Source: Dichotomocladium elegans (taxonomy: Eukaryota; Mucoromycota; Mucoromycetes; Mucorales; Lichtheimiaceae). From it: a DNA stretch of 64,000 nucleotides. Location of the stretch: contig JAIXMN010000010.1 of assembly GCA_025716815.1 (NCBI GenBank), positions 930,001 to 994,000 on the forward strand, read 5' to 3'. Below the pieces are notes generated by a model. That model made no database searches and was not told the DNA's origin. It saw nothing but the letters and a program-made list of their open reading frames with translations. Below are positions 33,345 to 43,834 of this stretch, one piece after another (position 1 is the first letter of the stretch; each line of letters opens with the position of its first letter). The position numbers and the translations under genes were made by a program.

Positions 33345-34471
33345 ACCCGCAGTTGCCAACAGCCAGAAGGGCTTGTGGCGGCAGGGCACAGACCTGTCTT
33401 TATACGACAGATCACTGCCTTCGGCCATCGTTCCGTCATCCCTGCCATTCGCAAAGTCAGGTACATATATTATCCCTCGAGAAACTTGATCATCGCCTTC
33501 TCAAGAATGGGACATGTCCCCTACAGAATAAATGGTATCATTATCATTGCCAAAGACAAAAACGACAATGGTCAGATTACCCGGCGGCTATGGCTTGGTA
33601 ACCTCAAACTTGCACGAGTTTCTTTTCCTTCTCATTTACACCCATTCGATCAATATGAAAGACGACACGACTGCCACCATATGCGTCCTCTTATCACCGC
33701 GTGTCTGTCGTCGTAGGGAAGCCAAGGATCTCAAGATCGGCACGTCGATCTTCGTGTTTGGTTCTGTACTGAACGAGGGCGGAATGCCTATAGTCCAATG
33801 TGGCGGGTAAAGCAAAGGACAGCGCGAAAGTCTGGGGAAGCTCATAATTTAACTCCACATGCTATGCTCCTCACTTTTTAAGATTCCACATCATTGATGA
33901 CCCATTGATGGAAATCCATCACTCATTGAAGGTCATGCAGGCAAACCCTATTGCCCCCGCGTCCACGACCATTGCGTCCTCTTCAAGTCCGGAGACCCCC
34001 GCAGAGCATCTCCGAGAGCAAGATATTGCGCCCAACCAGCCGCAAATGGTCTTCATGGGTCAACACCAAACATTACTCTCTCAGCCATCCCCCAACAGAG
34101 GGCCAATCCATCACTTGGCTGTCCAACGTTCATCATCTAACGATGATTTCTTCGATAATGATATCGACGAGGAAGATGGGCATTGGAACTGGTCACCCGA
34201 TCATGCGTTCGCATCATCAACACCATTAAGCCGTCTCCAGCAGCAAAGTATCCTGGAGTCTTCACAACCTGCCCAGAGCGCCAGAGGTTCCCCACTTCGT
34301 TCAGAAATATACAAAAATTCCGGGATAAAAAACGAGCCGGTAGAGCTAGATGCCAGCAACTTTGGTTTTGATGACTCTTTTGACGCAGACGACCTCGACG
34401 ATATCGAACGTAATGCGCTGCAAGCCATAGGCAATAATACGGGTAAACGACCATTCGATAAAGTTGACTAA
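33345..34471 (+). CDS. RMI2: RMI2-like OB-fold protein with disordered acidic tail (start not located)
   Basis: Exons joined by frame. Exon A ends RPVFIRQITAFGHRSV...IRKV before a donor at 33460; exon B (33506-33595) reads GHVPYRINGIIIIAKD; exon C starts near 33664 with LDDTTATICVLLSP, then GTSIFVFGSVLNEGGMP; exon D begins at 33882 with FHIIDDPLMEIHHSLKV. This order (Q-L-type helix, GxI strand, a short acidic-threonine turn, GxxIxVxGxV strand, final helix) fits the RMI2 OB fold of the BLM/Sgs1-Top3-Rmi dissolvasome. From about 33950 the protein is disordered and ends with a DD-rich segment (FGFDDSFDADDLDD) and KRPFDKVD. I could not find an in-frame ATG in exon A, so an upstream exon is missing. 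Another OB-fold family remains possible. Confidence 0.58.
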
Positions 34472-35648
34472 ATACGGAGGAAGGGTGGATGTTCATATTG
34501 AGTTGGCCGTCTACTTTTTTCTCGATACTCAAATCGATGTCTATATGGTTATAAAGTTCGTTCACGATATGCTGCGCTGGCACATATCGCGATGGGCTCT
34601 TTCAACAATATTAAATGGTAATCCCCTTGTGCGAACTACAATGTAGCAGTAGCTACAGTGAATGAGTCACTTATCGACCGACGAACCAAGATACTACAAG
34701 AGTAACGTTCAAGGGGGAAGGTATTGTTATACTACGTTTACGTTCCCTGTACGACGATCCATGATAGATACGAACTGGTCACTGAATAGCAACTACCCAC
34801 GGAAATAAGATGTCGCCCCCACCGTTTTGAGAATGACCCTAGGCATCTGTTATGAGTACAATATACGGTGATAGGCGTAGACATGGTTGTTTTAAAGCCA
34901 AGGTTACCATCATTGCTACCAACTGCTCCCCATGGCGTAGTGTTTCTGAGCAACAATGTGCGGAAGACGGTTATAGATAGATTTTTTTTTCGGAAGTGAG
35001 ACAGCATTAAAACATGAACATCGCATAATGATGTTTACAGGTTAGATATCAATGAACAAGCCCCCCGGTCAGACTTACTCAAGCTCCTCCCTCCACTCAT
35101 CGATCCACGTCTCCAAAAGCGTGATCTATTTCGTAAAAGTGCGTGATCCACTTTTCTAACATCAAGAGCATAATCAGAACTAAAAAAAATGGAAGCAAAG
35201 TCTGTGTAACGACTCTAAGGGGTGTGTCCAAAATCGACCTTACCATTTTACTTGAGGCGAAGACCGTAGAGGAATTCAGCGTTGGTGCTGGTGAACTGGC
35301 CGTCCCACGGCCAGACAATCACACATATATAAGGTGGTGGGCGATCAGAAAAGAAAAGCTGCTACGCGAAGGCAAATATATCCAGGACAGCATGATCCGA
35401 TGGCCATGCCCACCAACGAAATTTTCCAAACTCGTTTATTTGTATAAAAGAAAACCCCACTGGTACAGTTCGCAAAATATACCTAGAAAAGCATGTGGAT
35501 CTGGTGCATATCCGAATGCGGCTGTCAAAGAACATTTATGTTTCCCCTCCGATTCAGTGTTTTTTTTTTCCTGCCCCGTCCTGCGACTGAAAAAATAGAA
35601 GTCCATGACGGCGAACGGGACCTTTTCGTCTTTTGTTGTTGTTTCCAT
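34472..35648. other. 1.2-kb spacer, possible undetected minus-strand exons
   Basis: Two minus-strand pieces look coding. One, at about 35079-35126, reads ITLLETWIDEWREELE to a stop after an acceptor AAATAG; another near 35260-35340 reads WPWDGQFTSTNAEFLYGLRL. I could not join them in a consistent frame, so no gene is called. Confidence 0.3.
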
Positions 35649-36425
35649 ATGGCACACGCGATCAAGCGGCAATTGACCTTGGCGTTATTAAAACCGGATA
35701 TATGTGCCGACGCTTCATTACCCCCGAAGATATACGATGCCATTCGGGCAAAGAACATGACGATTCTGAAAAGGCAGCAAATGCTATGGACTCAAGAGGA
35801 TGCCGGGGCATTTTACGCAGAACACAAGGGCAAGTTTTTTTATGAACGTCTTTGCGGATACATGACAAGGTAAAATTTCGCATTTGCGCGATCCTCAGAA
35901 TGATACGTACATCTGCGTATCTACTCCATTCCAATGAGAAAGCAAAAATGGCTGAGATCAGCGTGTGCCTCTGTGGGTGTATGTATATATGTATGTGTGT
36001 GTGTGTGCGTGTGTGTGCACACTTTTATTCGTACATAGTGGCCCCTTCCAAGCCCTTGTCTTGTCGTCTCCAAATGCAATTAAAGAATGGCGAGCACTGA
36101 TCGGCCCGACCCATCCTGTCAGGTAAAAATAAAACCGAGAACAATTGTGGTGATGTGGAGAGAAGAACGGGAAAAAGCTGAGTCGTTTTGCGTACAGAGC
36201 GCGTATTCATCAGCCCGAGACATTGAGGGCCTTGTATGGTCTGACGGACACTCGCAATTCATTCCATGGCTCAGGTACAAGTACAAAAGTAACCGTATTT
36301 ATGTGTGCATTAAACGATATTTTAAAAAAGACTCGGATGATACGGCCAAAAAGGAAATTGAATTCTTTTTTGGTGCAGACATCTACAACGACTTGTTGAT
36401 GGCTCAAGTGAACGAACCATCATGA
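35649..36425 (+). CDS. NME6: Nucleoside diphosphate kinase-like protein, NME6 type
   Basis: Four exons, 35649-35869, 36039-36122, 36198-36274 and 36331-36425, give 158 residues with the frame kept throughout. The start MAHAIKRQLTLALLKPDICA carries the NDK opening (LxLxKPD). FYAEHKGKFFYERLCGYMTS and GPFQALVLSS follow, then NAIKEWRALIGPTHPVR. The catalytic histidine is in TRNSFHGSDS, at the exon 3/4 border, and the end is EIEFFFGADI. The WRALIGPT and GLTDTRN blocks resemble NME6 more than group I enzymes. Group I NDKs phosphorylate NDPs via a phospho-His; NME6 is mitochondrial in animals and its own activity is debated. All usual active-site residues I can place (Lys, Arg, His) are present. Confidence 0.87.
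35985..36019. repeat. (TG)n microsatellite in the NME6-like gene intron
   Basis: TG/TGTA units in the first intron, about 20-50 bases before the acceptor at 36038. Confidence 0.75.
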
Positions 36426-36711
36426 CGAAAATAAAAAGAAACGGTTGCATGACCCATTCCCTCCCATCCCACACCCACACCCCCCCGTCCAGTTGCCTTA
36501 TTTTAGAAATTAAAGCACCGCAATTGGTCGAGGCTAGAAATGACGGAGGACTAAAAAAAGAACCCACCATACATACACGCACACATTTCTGGTCTTTTCT
36601 TCTTCTCACTACTTTTTGGCCGTTCAGCATACTACCTTCCCCCCCTTCCGTCTGAGTGAACTACCTCAACATCTGCATTCAAGAAAACAACAGCAACGAA
36701 AATGAATCCTG
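36426..36711. other. 286-bp spacer between NME6-like gene and YPT1
   Basis: A C-rich stretch at 36476-36490 and a pyrimidine-rich segment at 36590-36650 lie just before the YPT1 start and fit a promoter. No gene is seen. Confidence 0.4.
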
Positions 36712-37805
36712 AATAGTATGTAATTTGAGGATCGGCCCTACACGCAGACATAAGAGATACAGACTCATACACACACACGCGCATATGAGCAATATCGGAG
36801 AGTGCGAACAAGAGAGACATAGGGTTGGGGATGGAGGGCGCTCAAGCAAGATGCGTCGTGTGCGTGTGAATGCATGGTCTCAACACTAGCGCTTGTGGTC
36901 CATCCTAATTCAAACCTGTATAACAAGGGATTGCTAACCATGGGTGCTTTCTATGACTAGCGATTACTTGTTCAAATTGCTGCTTATCGGCGATTCTGGT
37001 GTCGGCAAGTCATGCCTATTGCTTCGTTTTGCGGATGATACTTACACCGAGAGTTATATTTCGACCATCGGTGTCGATTTCGTACGTATCAAATGGCATC
37101 TAATCTGGAGCAGACTGGTGAAGGATTGCGTGGTCGCCAAGTCGACTAAAAAAAAACCTTTTTCTTAAAAAAACACATAGAAAATCCGAACCATCGAGCT
37201 CGAAGGCAAGACAGTGAAGCTTCAGATCGTAAGTGCTTTCAAGATAAATTGGGGAAAATGGGAGAATAGAGAAAAATATTTAAGCAAAGTAATCTGAATT
37301 AGTGGGATACTGCCGGACAAGAGCGTTTCCGTACCATCACCTCATCGTATTATCGTGGTGCCCATGGTATCATCGTGGTTTACGACGTTACGGATCAGGA
37401 CACGTTCAACAACGTCAAGCAGTGGTTGCAAGAGATTGATCGATATGCAGCGGAGGGTGTTAACAAGCTCCTTGTCGGCAACAAGAGTGATATGACGGAC
37501 AAGAAAGTGGTCGAGACTGAACAGGCAAAGGTATGAAAGTAAATAGAGGGATACGTATGTATGTTTTGCAGTTGTTAATCCATACACCCGGGGGAGGGTT
37601 ATAGGAGTTTTCCGAGTCCCTCAATATTCCGTTCTTGGAAACATCAGCAAAGAACTCGAGCAATGTTGAACAGGCCTTCTTGACGATGGCCAAGCAGATT
37701 AAAGATAGAATGGGCACGCAGATGCAGCAACAGCAACCCAAATCCACCGTCAAAGTCGGCCAGGGCGCATCTCTTCCTGCCAAGCAGTCAGGTGGTTGCT
37801 GCTAA
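36712..37805 (+). CDS. YPT1: Rab1-type small GTPase Ypt1
   Basis: Five exons: 36712-36725, 36961-37081, 37181-37228, 37303-37530 and 37605-37805; 203 residues. The first coding exon is only 14 bases (MNPEY, codon split). The sequence then follows Ypt1 closely: [20 protein letters not shown] (P-loop GDSGVGKS), effector region [29 protein letters not shown] (switch II), NKSDM guanine-binding motif (NKxD) and ETSAKN. It ends GGCC, the double geranylgeranylation site. A Gln/Lys tail ([11 protein letters not shown]) precedes it. Ypt1 controls ER-to-Golgi transport and autophagy. Nothing is missing. Confidence 0.97.
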
Positions 37806-38510
37806 ATAACAGATACCATACTTGCTACTCTTACGATCTTTCTTCCTTCGTCCCCCGCATTCCAACCCTTCGCCACCCATTATTACGATCTCTTTTTTTC
37901 TATATAAACACATACACCCGCTTCTTTCCTTCATAGTCATGCCTTTTATCGGAAGAAGTCATTATCAGAGGCTTGCCTTGGTGTATATCAGAGAACTGCG
38001 AAAGTGGCGCAACTCACATGCGATTCCCCGTGCACTTCGCACCAAATCAAGTTACTTCTGGGTAATATTGACCTGATCAAAACAGACTCCTAGAACTTGA
38101 ACATGTTCGCTGCTTAACTTGACTATACTCTTTGCGCAACGCGCAATGTCTACTTGTTGCTATACTGCATGTCTTTTGGGAACGACCGGGGGCAGGCAGA
38201 CCGCTGGCCGGGCGGGGGGGAGTTCTACTGGGCTTTGTAAGGGAATCCTGGGATAAGCATATGGTCAGCTTTATTACTTCTAGGAGTCTAACTTTCAGTG
38301 GGATATGAGATGTTGCACAACCCGACTGTAATTTGTCTGTCTGCAAATCAATGTGTGTAATATGAAGATATTGCACCAGGTCTGACTTCTCTTCTTTCCC
38401 TCCTTCTTTTGATATTCATCGATAATTCATATCTGAGTGCGTGCGTGTATGTGCGACATCCGTGTACGTGTTGTGGTATTTTGCATGGGTCTATAACCAA
38501 GTGTCCAAGG
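37806..38510. other. Spacer between YPT1 and the flavoprotein gene
   Basis: YPT1 3' sequence, then 600 bases without a supported gene. A short G-rich run lies at 38206-38221. Confidence 0.4.
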
Positions 38511-41370
38511 ATGCCGACCGAGAAACGAAACAATAACGTTCCGCAATATGACGTGCTCATTGTAGGCGGAGGTACTGCAAAAAGCCTCGGCTTGCTGGAT
38601 GTCTTGTGCATGCTTCGCTAACAGATTGTTGGTGTCTTATGTTCTGTGTACATAGGCCCCTCAGGGCTTTACGCAGCGCTCCTTCTTGCATCAATGCATG
38701 TGTCTGTCCGCATCATAGGTTAGCACATCTTGAAGACATTTGTTCAAGGAGCGAGGGGATGGGAAACCAAGCTAGCTAGGTTGAGGCGACGGACGCTGTG
38801 CTGAGTAAAAAAGCCCCATTGTAGAGAAAAAGCCGCCAAAATCCTCAACGAACCCGTCTGTGCTTCTTTCACCCCATACAATCCAATATCTCCATGCGCT
38901 GGGGCTCGCTGACGCATTGATCGAGAACGGGGGCATGCGGCATTGGCGATTCCAGACCTATCTCAATGAAGGCATGATTTCAGTCGAACGCCAGAGCTAT
39001 CGTGTTTGGGAAAAGAGGGGCGCAGAATTCAACTGGGCCATGTCAGTCGACTCGAACGATCTCGTCCAGGTGCTCCACGATGCCCTCGTCGAGCGCACAA
39101 ACGTCAGGGTCGAGTACAACCACGAGCTCATGGATATGCAGGATATAGCCATCGAGACCCGTCAAAATGTCGACTATCCTGTGATTGCAACCATCAAAAA
39201 CCACTCATCAGGGCGCTCGTTTTGCTCTCGGTCACGGATCGTCATTGGTGCGGATGGTGTGGAGAGCTTCGTGAGGCGCAAGCTGGGTAAGAGGGATGGA
39301 GGAACGTGGGAGGGGGAGGAGTCCATACGTACTCATTGCGCACGTACCTCATCATTCCAGGATGCACAAGGCAAAGCCGGCGCACCGCTTTTGGCAACTT
39401 GTATACGCTCCACATTGAAGCCGATGGAAATTTTCCGGGATTACGAGCGCTGTCTATAGTTAGGAAACAAGATGATGCTGTCATGCTGATCGGTAAATGG
39501 ATCTACATGCCTCCGCCTTCCATCACCCACCCGCATTCTGCACTGACGCCCCTTTTCTCCATAGGTCATCGGAAGGAACTTTACATTGTTCTCGAGGAAA
39601 AGCCGGACTGGAGACAGCTTGCGCTGCAGGACAGCGATTGCCAACTCCTGGCCGCCATTGAGGCACACGTCCAATACGTACTCCAGCCGTATGACATCCA
39701 ATTCAACAGAGTGATTTCATTGAGGCGGTGGAAAGGTATATCCGTATCTATACTCTATCTATATATTACTTCCTTGTTATGTGATTTAGTCGGCCCTTTG
39801 ACGTTTTCGTGCATGTATAGCCAACGATGGAGTGAGCGACAAATGGAGTATGCATCGCCGTTACTTTCTCGTCGGGAGCGCAATGCAAAGACCAAGCCCT
39901 GCGGAGCTGCTGTCTGTTAATCTAGGCTTTGACTCGATCCAAAACCTGTGCTGGAAACTTTCTCTTTGTCTCAGGCAGTTTGCATCGCCCCACATCCTGG
40001 ACACTTATGAGGCAGAACTTGCCGCACATGCCAGGGATTACCATGCCGTGTCGGATACCCTGCTTTCTTTGCTAAACCCTGTTGCATACAAGCTCCCCAA
40101 AGATAACAGCAACGACGATAAAATCACCACATCGTCTAGGAACATTGCCAAGCTGCGAATAATGCAATATAACAGCTGGTTTATTGGCACTTCTGCGTAT
40201 CCCAGGAGCAGCATCGCGCAGAAATCTACGCATGCGGCCATGAGCGGCAAGCTAAAGCCGTACACGGCCCAGCAGCTCACCGACCCTTCAGCCATTCGGC
40301 TTAGCCGATCGCTGTCCACGTCTACATGCTCTTTTTCCACCAATCTATCGTCGTCGACCCTCGTCAGCCGACCGCCGAGCCAAAATTCTGGGCTTTCGCG
40401 GAGCAAGTCCATGAGTATGCTCCATGTCCGTCAGCGGTCTTTTTCGGCAGGTTGCATCGGCGCACCCACCGGCAGCGGAGGCGGTAACACACCAGCTTCG
40501 ATTTTCCGATCCAAGACCAAAGTCCAGACCCGTGGCTACCAGCACTATGAACCGGACTCGGTCGTTGTCGCACCGCATAGTGACCGATGGCGGCTCATCC
40601 GTGCTAATCACTATAGTCTTTTTGACCGGATTGTGACAGAGCGGTCACCTGGTTCGTTTACGTTGGTCGTCTTCTGTACAGCCATACACAGTTGCCAGCA
40701 GGCTCTACAGATGCTTGGTCAGTATCTTGACTCGCCATCTTCCATTACGCAGTATGAACATACTGTATCCCACGCTGTTGCTGAACCCACTCTCCGGCCT
40801 ACATCACGTTCCATCTCACATACTTCCTCCATTATTTCCAAACACCGATATTCGTCTTCTTCTTCTTCTCCCAGGTCTTTGGGTTTTGGAAGCCGTCTTC
40901 TGCGGTTCTTTTCATCATGGTCTTCGTCATCCCTGACAACCATCTCGACTGAAGAGCCACGACCTCCATTGCCGTTTCTGTTGTCAAAGCCAAAGGGCCA
41001 AGTGATGCATCCGCTCTCGGCGGAGAAGGCTCCGGATGGAGACTTTCGTCTCTTTTCTATCATCTACATTACTTCGTCCAGTCGGCAGCAGGCAAGTCAA
41101 TTCCTCTCGGAAACCATGCCAGGCACGATTCGATCCATGTTTCCCAGAGGGCTTGACCACGTGTACTTTGACCACGACAACCAGACCCATTCCTTATATA
41201 GCATTTCCGAGCCGACGGTGGTTGTGATCCGGCCAGACAATTACATTGGCACAAGGATCAAGATTCCTGGCCAAGTCGAAAGACTCAGCAGTTACTTTGA
41301 TACCTTTCTCATTCCTCCTGTCGACTTGGATTCTGCAGCGGCTGATGTGGCGGCCGATTTCTGTTTGTGA
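38511..41370 (+). CDS. Phenol hydroxylase-family FAD monooxygenase homologue with degenerate GD motif
   Basis: Six exons or so from the ATG at 38511. The Rossmann opening is intact: QYDVLIVGGG, then PSGLYAALLLA across an intron. NPSVLLSPHTIQYLHALGLA follows. The second conserved block SRIVIGADGVESFVRRKLG (DG motif) is intact near 39235-39285. The third block, normally GDAAH..PP..G.G.N..xxDxxNLxWKL, reads GSAMQRPSPAELLSVNLGFD then SIQNLCWKL (39870-39960): the ribityl-binding GD is GS and the glycines are gone. The C-terminal part has the thioredoxin-like domain of phenol hydroxylases (DRWRLIRANHYSLFDRIVTE; RPDNYIGTR). Long Ser-rich insertions occupy 40290-40470 and 40780-40950. Because FAD and NADPH contacts rely on the third block, monooxygenase activity is doubtful. 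No neighbour suggests a pathway. Confidence 0.85.
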
Positions 41371-42821
41371 GATAACAAGGGGAATTTTTTGTGTACCATA
41401 ATGATCTTTTTTATTTATTTACTTATTCAATGGGTACTAACGAACATGCACACTATACGACGAGAGGGGTGGGACGGAAAACTGAATTAAAAGTAACAAG
41501 ATGTTATCTTCCTCACACATACACGTACCGCCCTTTTTCTTGCCCTAATTATTTTTTTCTATCGATGGAGCAAAAGTTTTATTTGCTAGCAACAACAAAC
41601 ATTTTCTCATAGAAGCGGGCCAGATGAATGGAAACATTTTGCGGAGATGCCACTGAAACCATCGATCTTCGTTTGGATCGGGTCACATTTGTTTGGGCAG
41701 CGGCGTCAAATTTCCGGTACGGATCTTCTCTCATTCTGCGACAAGAACGTGTCAATGCGTCGAGCTTTATTCATGAAGGGAGAAAAAAATGTGACACCTG
41801 TTGTAAATCTTGGTGGGATCTGCGGTATATTCAGCAGCGCACCGGGCCGGCGAGGGTGTAGATGAGGTGGGTGATTAACCCATGCTTATCGGACTTTCAA
41901 GGCCACGTTTCCATGGTTGCAGAGCAGGGGCCTTACCATATCGGGTTTTTATGTAAAGTTACAAAAAAAAAAGCTTCTGTACGACAAACAATGCCCTATT
42001 GTTTATATTATTATTATTCCCACTTGGTCCATGCAGAAAGCGCTAAAATGTCTGAGCATAGACACACAGACCTCCGTTATTATTTCAACCGAACAGCTTA
42101 TCTAAGGCGAAAACGGTCAGTGCGGACGTTGCGATATGATCTCGCTACGACAAAGGGTAAGTATACGCGTGAAAGAGATTGCTTCACAACTTGTTTCTCC
42201 CTCCGCCTGGATCCATCGTCACTTTTCTGAGGTTCCTGGGTAATGAGAGCTGGAACAAAAAAACCCTCCCTGGTACTTTTGTTTATCAGTACTTTTTTTT
42301 TTTCGGTCGGAGAACCTGCTTGACATACCAGAGATGCTGAAGAACGATTGCGATGAATGACGCGCATAAACGTAATTGTGTTTTCTGATATATCGTCATC
42401 TCTCTCTCTGTGTTTCAAGAACCATATTATTCGAATGATAAGAGCACTGCGTGTGAAAAGGGGAGGGGGAGATAGAAGGACAAGGACTGGAGTTCCAGAT
42501 ACAAGAAAAAGAAGGGAGGGCCGTGCACTGCAATTCGAGATGTTTCCGTTTAATGGTGTTTCACTGGGATAAGTTTTTCGGAGCTGATCCGCAACGTGGG
42601 TCGCCTCAGTGATGTAGTGCCACAAATGAGTCTGGCACAGAACGAACAGGCACAAGGAACAGGTTATCCGTGATTCCGACGCTTTCGGATATAAAAGAGA
42701 TGCAACGTTGGGAGCTCTTTGGCCAACTCATCCAGTCTTTTTTTTGTTCATCGAACACCCCCTTTCTACATTCATTTGTACTTTGTCTACCCAATCCACT
42801 CCCTCTATTTCCCTCACAACA
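41371..42821. other. 1.45-kb spacer with possible small exons
   Basis: A plus-strand frame at 41640-41865 reads MPLKPSIFVWIGSHLFGQRR, which vaguely recalls a proteasome-assembly-chaperone strand. Another at 42049-42155 reads MSEHRHTDLRYYFNRTAYLR and ends at a good donor (GTAAGT at 42156). Neither could be extended. The 3' end holds the thaumatin promoter. Confidence 0.3.
42690..42697 (+). promoter_or_regulatory. TATA box of the thaumatin-like gene
   Basis: TATAAAAG lies 125 bases before the ATG at 42822, with a pyrimidine-rich leader between. It fits a strongly expressed, regulated gene. Confidence 0.6.
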
Positions 42822-43496
42822 ATGCTCAACATCCTCAAGGTTGCCTCCCTCCTTCTTGCCGCTGGCGTTAGCATCGCCGCCCCTACCTTGTCCACCCGCA
42901 GCGACCACGTCACAGTGACTCTCGAGAACAAGTGCAGCAGCGGCTTAACTGTCCATAAGCTCGACAATGGCTCCGGCAAATCGATCGAGTCCAAATCCCT
43001 TGGTGCGGGATCGTCGACTGACTTTGAGCTCCCGACCGACTGGTCAGGCCGATTCTGGGGTTGCCGTGATGGTGAGAAGGGATGCGACAGCTATGGTGCG
43101 CCCGTCTCGCTGGCCGAATTCCTCTTCAACGGCTATGCCAGCTCTGACTTTTACGACATCTCCTTTGTGGATGGCTTCAATATTCCTATGAGCATTTCGC
43201 CCGGATCAAAGACCGGCTCTGGCTATGACTGCGGTGCACCCACTTGTGCCTCGCTTCCAAAGTGTCCCGAAGGCCTTGAGCACGAGAACGGTTCCTGCAT
43301 GAGCGCATGTGCTGCCTTTGGCTCTCCCGAGTACTGCTGCACCGGCGACTACAACGACCCAGCCAAGTGCAAGGCAAGCGCTTATGCCCAAGCCTTCAAG
43401 GACGGCTGTTCAGATGCCTACAGCTATGCTTATGACGATGCCAAGAGCACCTTTGCTTGCCAAGACACCAAGTACACTGTCACTTTCTGCCCGTAA
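42822..43496 (+). CDS. Secreted thaumatin-like protein
   Basis: Intronless gene of 224 residues. Signal peptide MLNILKVASLLLAAGVSIAA, then a possible Kex2-type LSTRS. Thaumatin-family marks: VTLENKCSSGLTVHK (the usual N-x-C near the start), PTDWSGRFWGCRDGEKGC, AEFLFNGYASSDFYDISFVD, GFNIPMSI, and a Cys-rich C-terminal domain with PEYCCTGDY and CQDTKYTVTFCP at the end. Fifteen or so cysteines would pair as in other members. The FYDISFVDGFN core includes the acidic residues that line the cleft. In fungi these proteins occur in the wall and some bind or cut beta-glucan. It sits 340 bases before a GH5 exo-beta-1,3-glucanase on the same strand, which suits a cell-wall role. The lack of introns is unusual for this window. 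Confidence 0.92.
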   Translation: MLNILKVASLLLAAGVSIAAPTLSTRSDHVTVTLENKCSSGLTVHKLDNGSGKSIESKSLGAGSSTDFELPTDWSGRFWGCRDGEKGCDSYGAPVSLAEFLFNGYASSDFYDISFVDGFNIPMSISPGSKTGSGYDCGAPTCASLPKCPEGLEHENGSCMSACAAFGSPEYCCTGDYNDPAKCKASAYAQAFKDGCSDAYSYAYDDAKSTFACQDTKYTVTFCP

Positions 43497-43834
43497 TTTT
43501 TTCTTTTCTTTACTCTTATATTCCGCACGCACTTTTATCTCCATCCCCTCCATACACTTTGCCTCCGCACACACACCATTTGTATTGTGAAAAAAAGTTC
43601 ATAGAACTAGTAGCTGGTCTATAATTCTATTTTGTATTACTAGGTGTAATAGAAATAAAAAGAAAGAAAAAATTACAAAGGAAAAAAAAAAAGATCAAGT
43701 TTTTTTTTTTTTTGGCATTTCCCCACTTCTCGGAATGGAGTAAAAAAAAAAAATTGCCGATGTCTCATTTTTTGTTCGACATAAAGAAGGATTTGTTTGC
43801 ATCTATTTTTCTCACTTGCTTCCAACTGATCGAC
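43497..43834. other. Spacer with homopolymer A and T tracts
   Basis: 3' sequence of the thaumatin gene with A runs at 43682-43692 and 43743-43752 and a T run at 43700-43713. The glucanase promoter must overlap the T-rich part. Confidence 0.45.

Noticed and set aside
35097..35598. Candidate minus- or plus-strand gene between the RMI2-like and NME6-like genes
   Set aside because: Short conserved-looking pieces exist, but no set of splice sites keeps one frame; reported only as an unassigned spacer.
41640..41865. Possible proteasome assembly chaperone exon (IFVWIG strand)
   Set aside because: The similarity rests on a few residues, and no flanking exon could be found.
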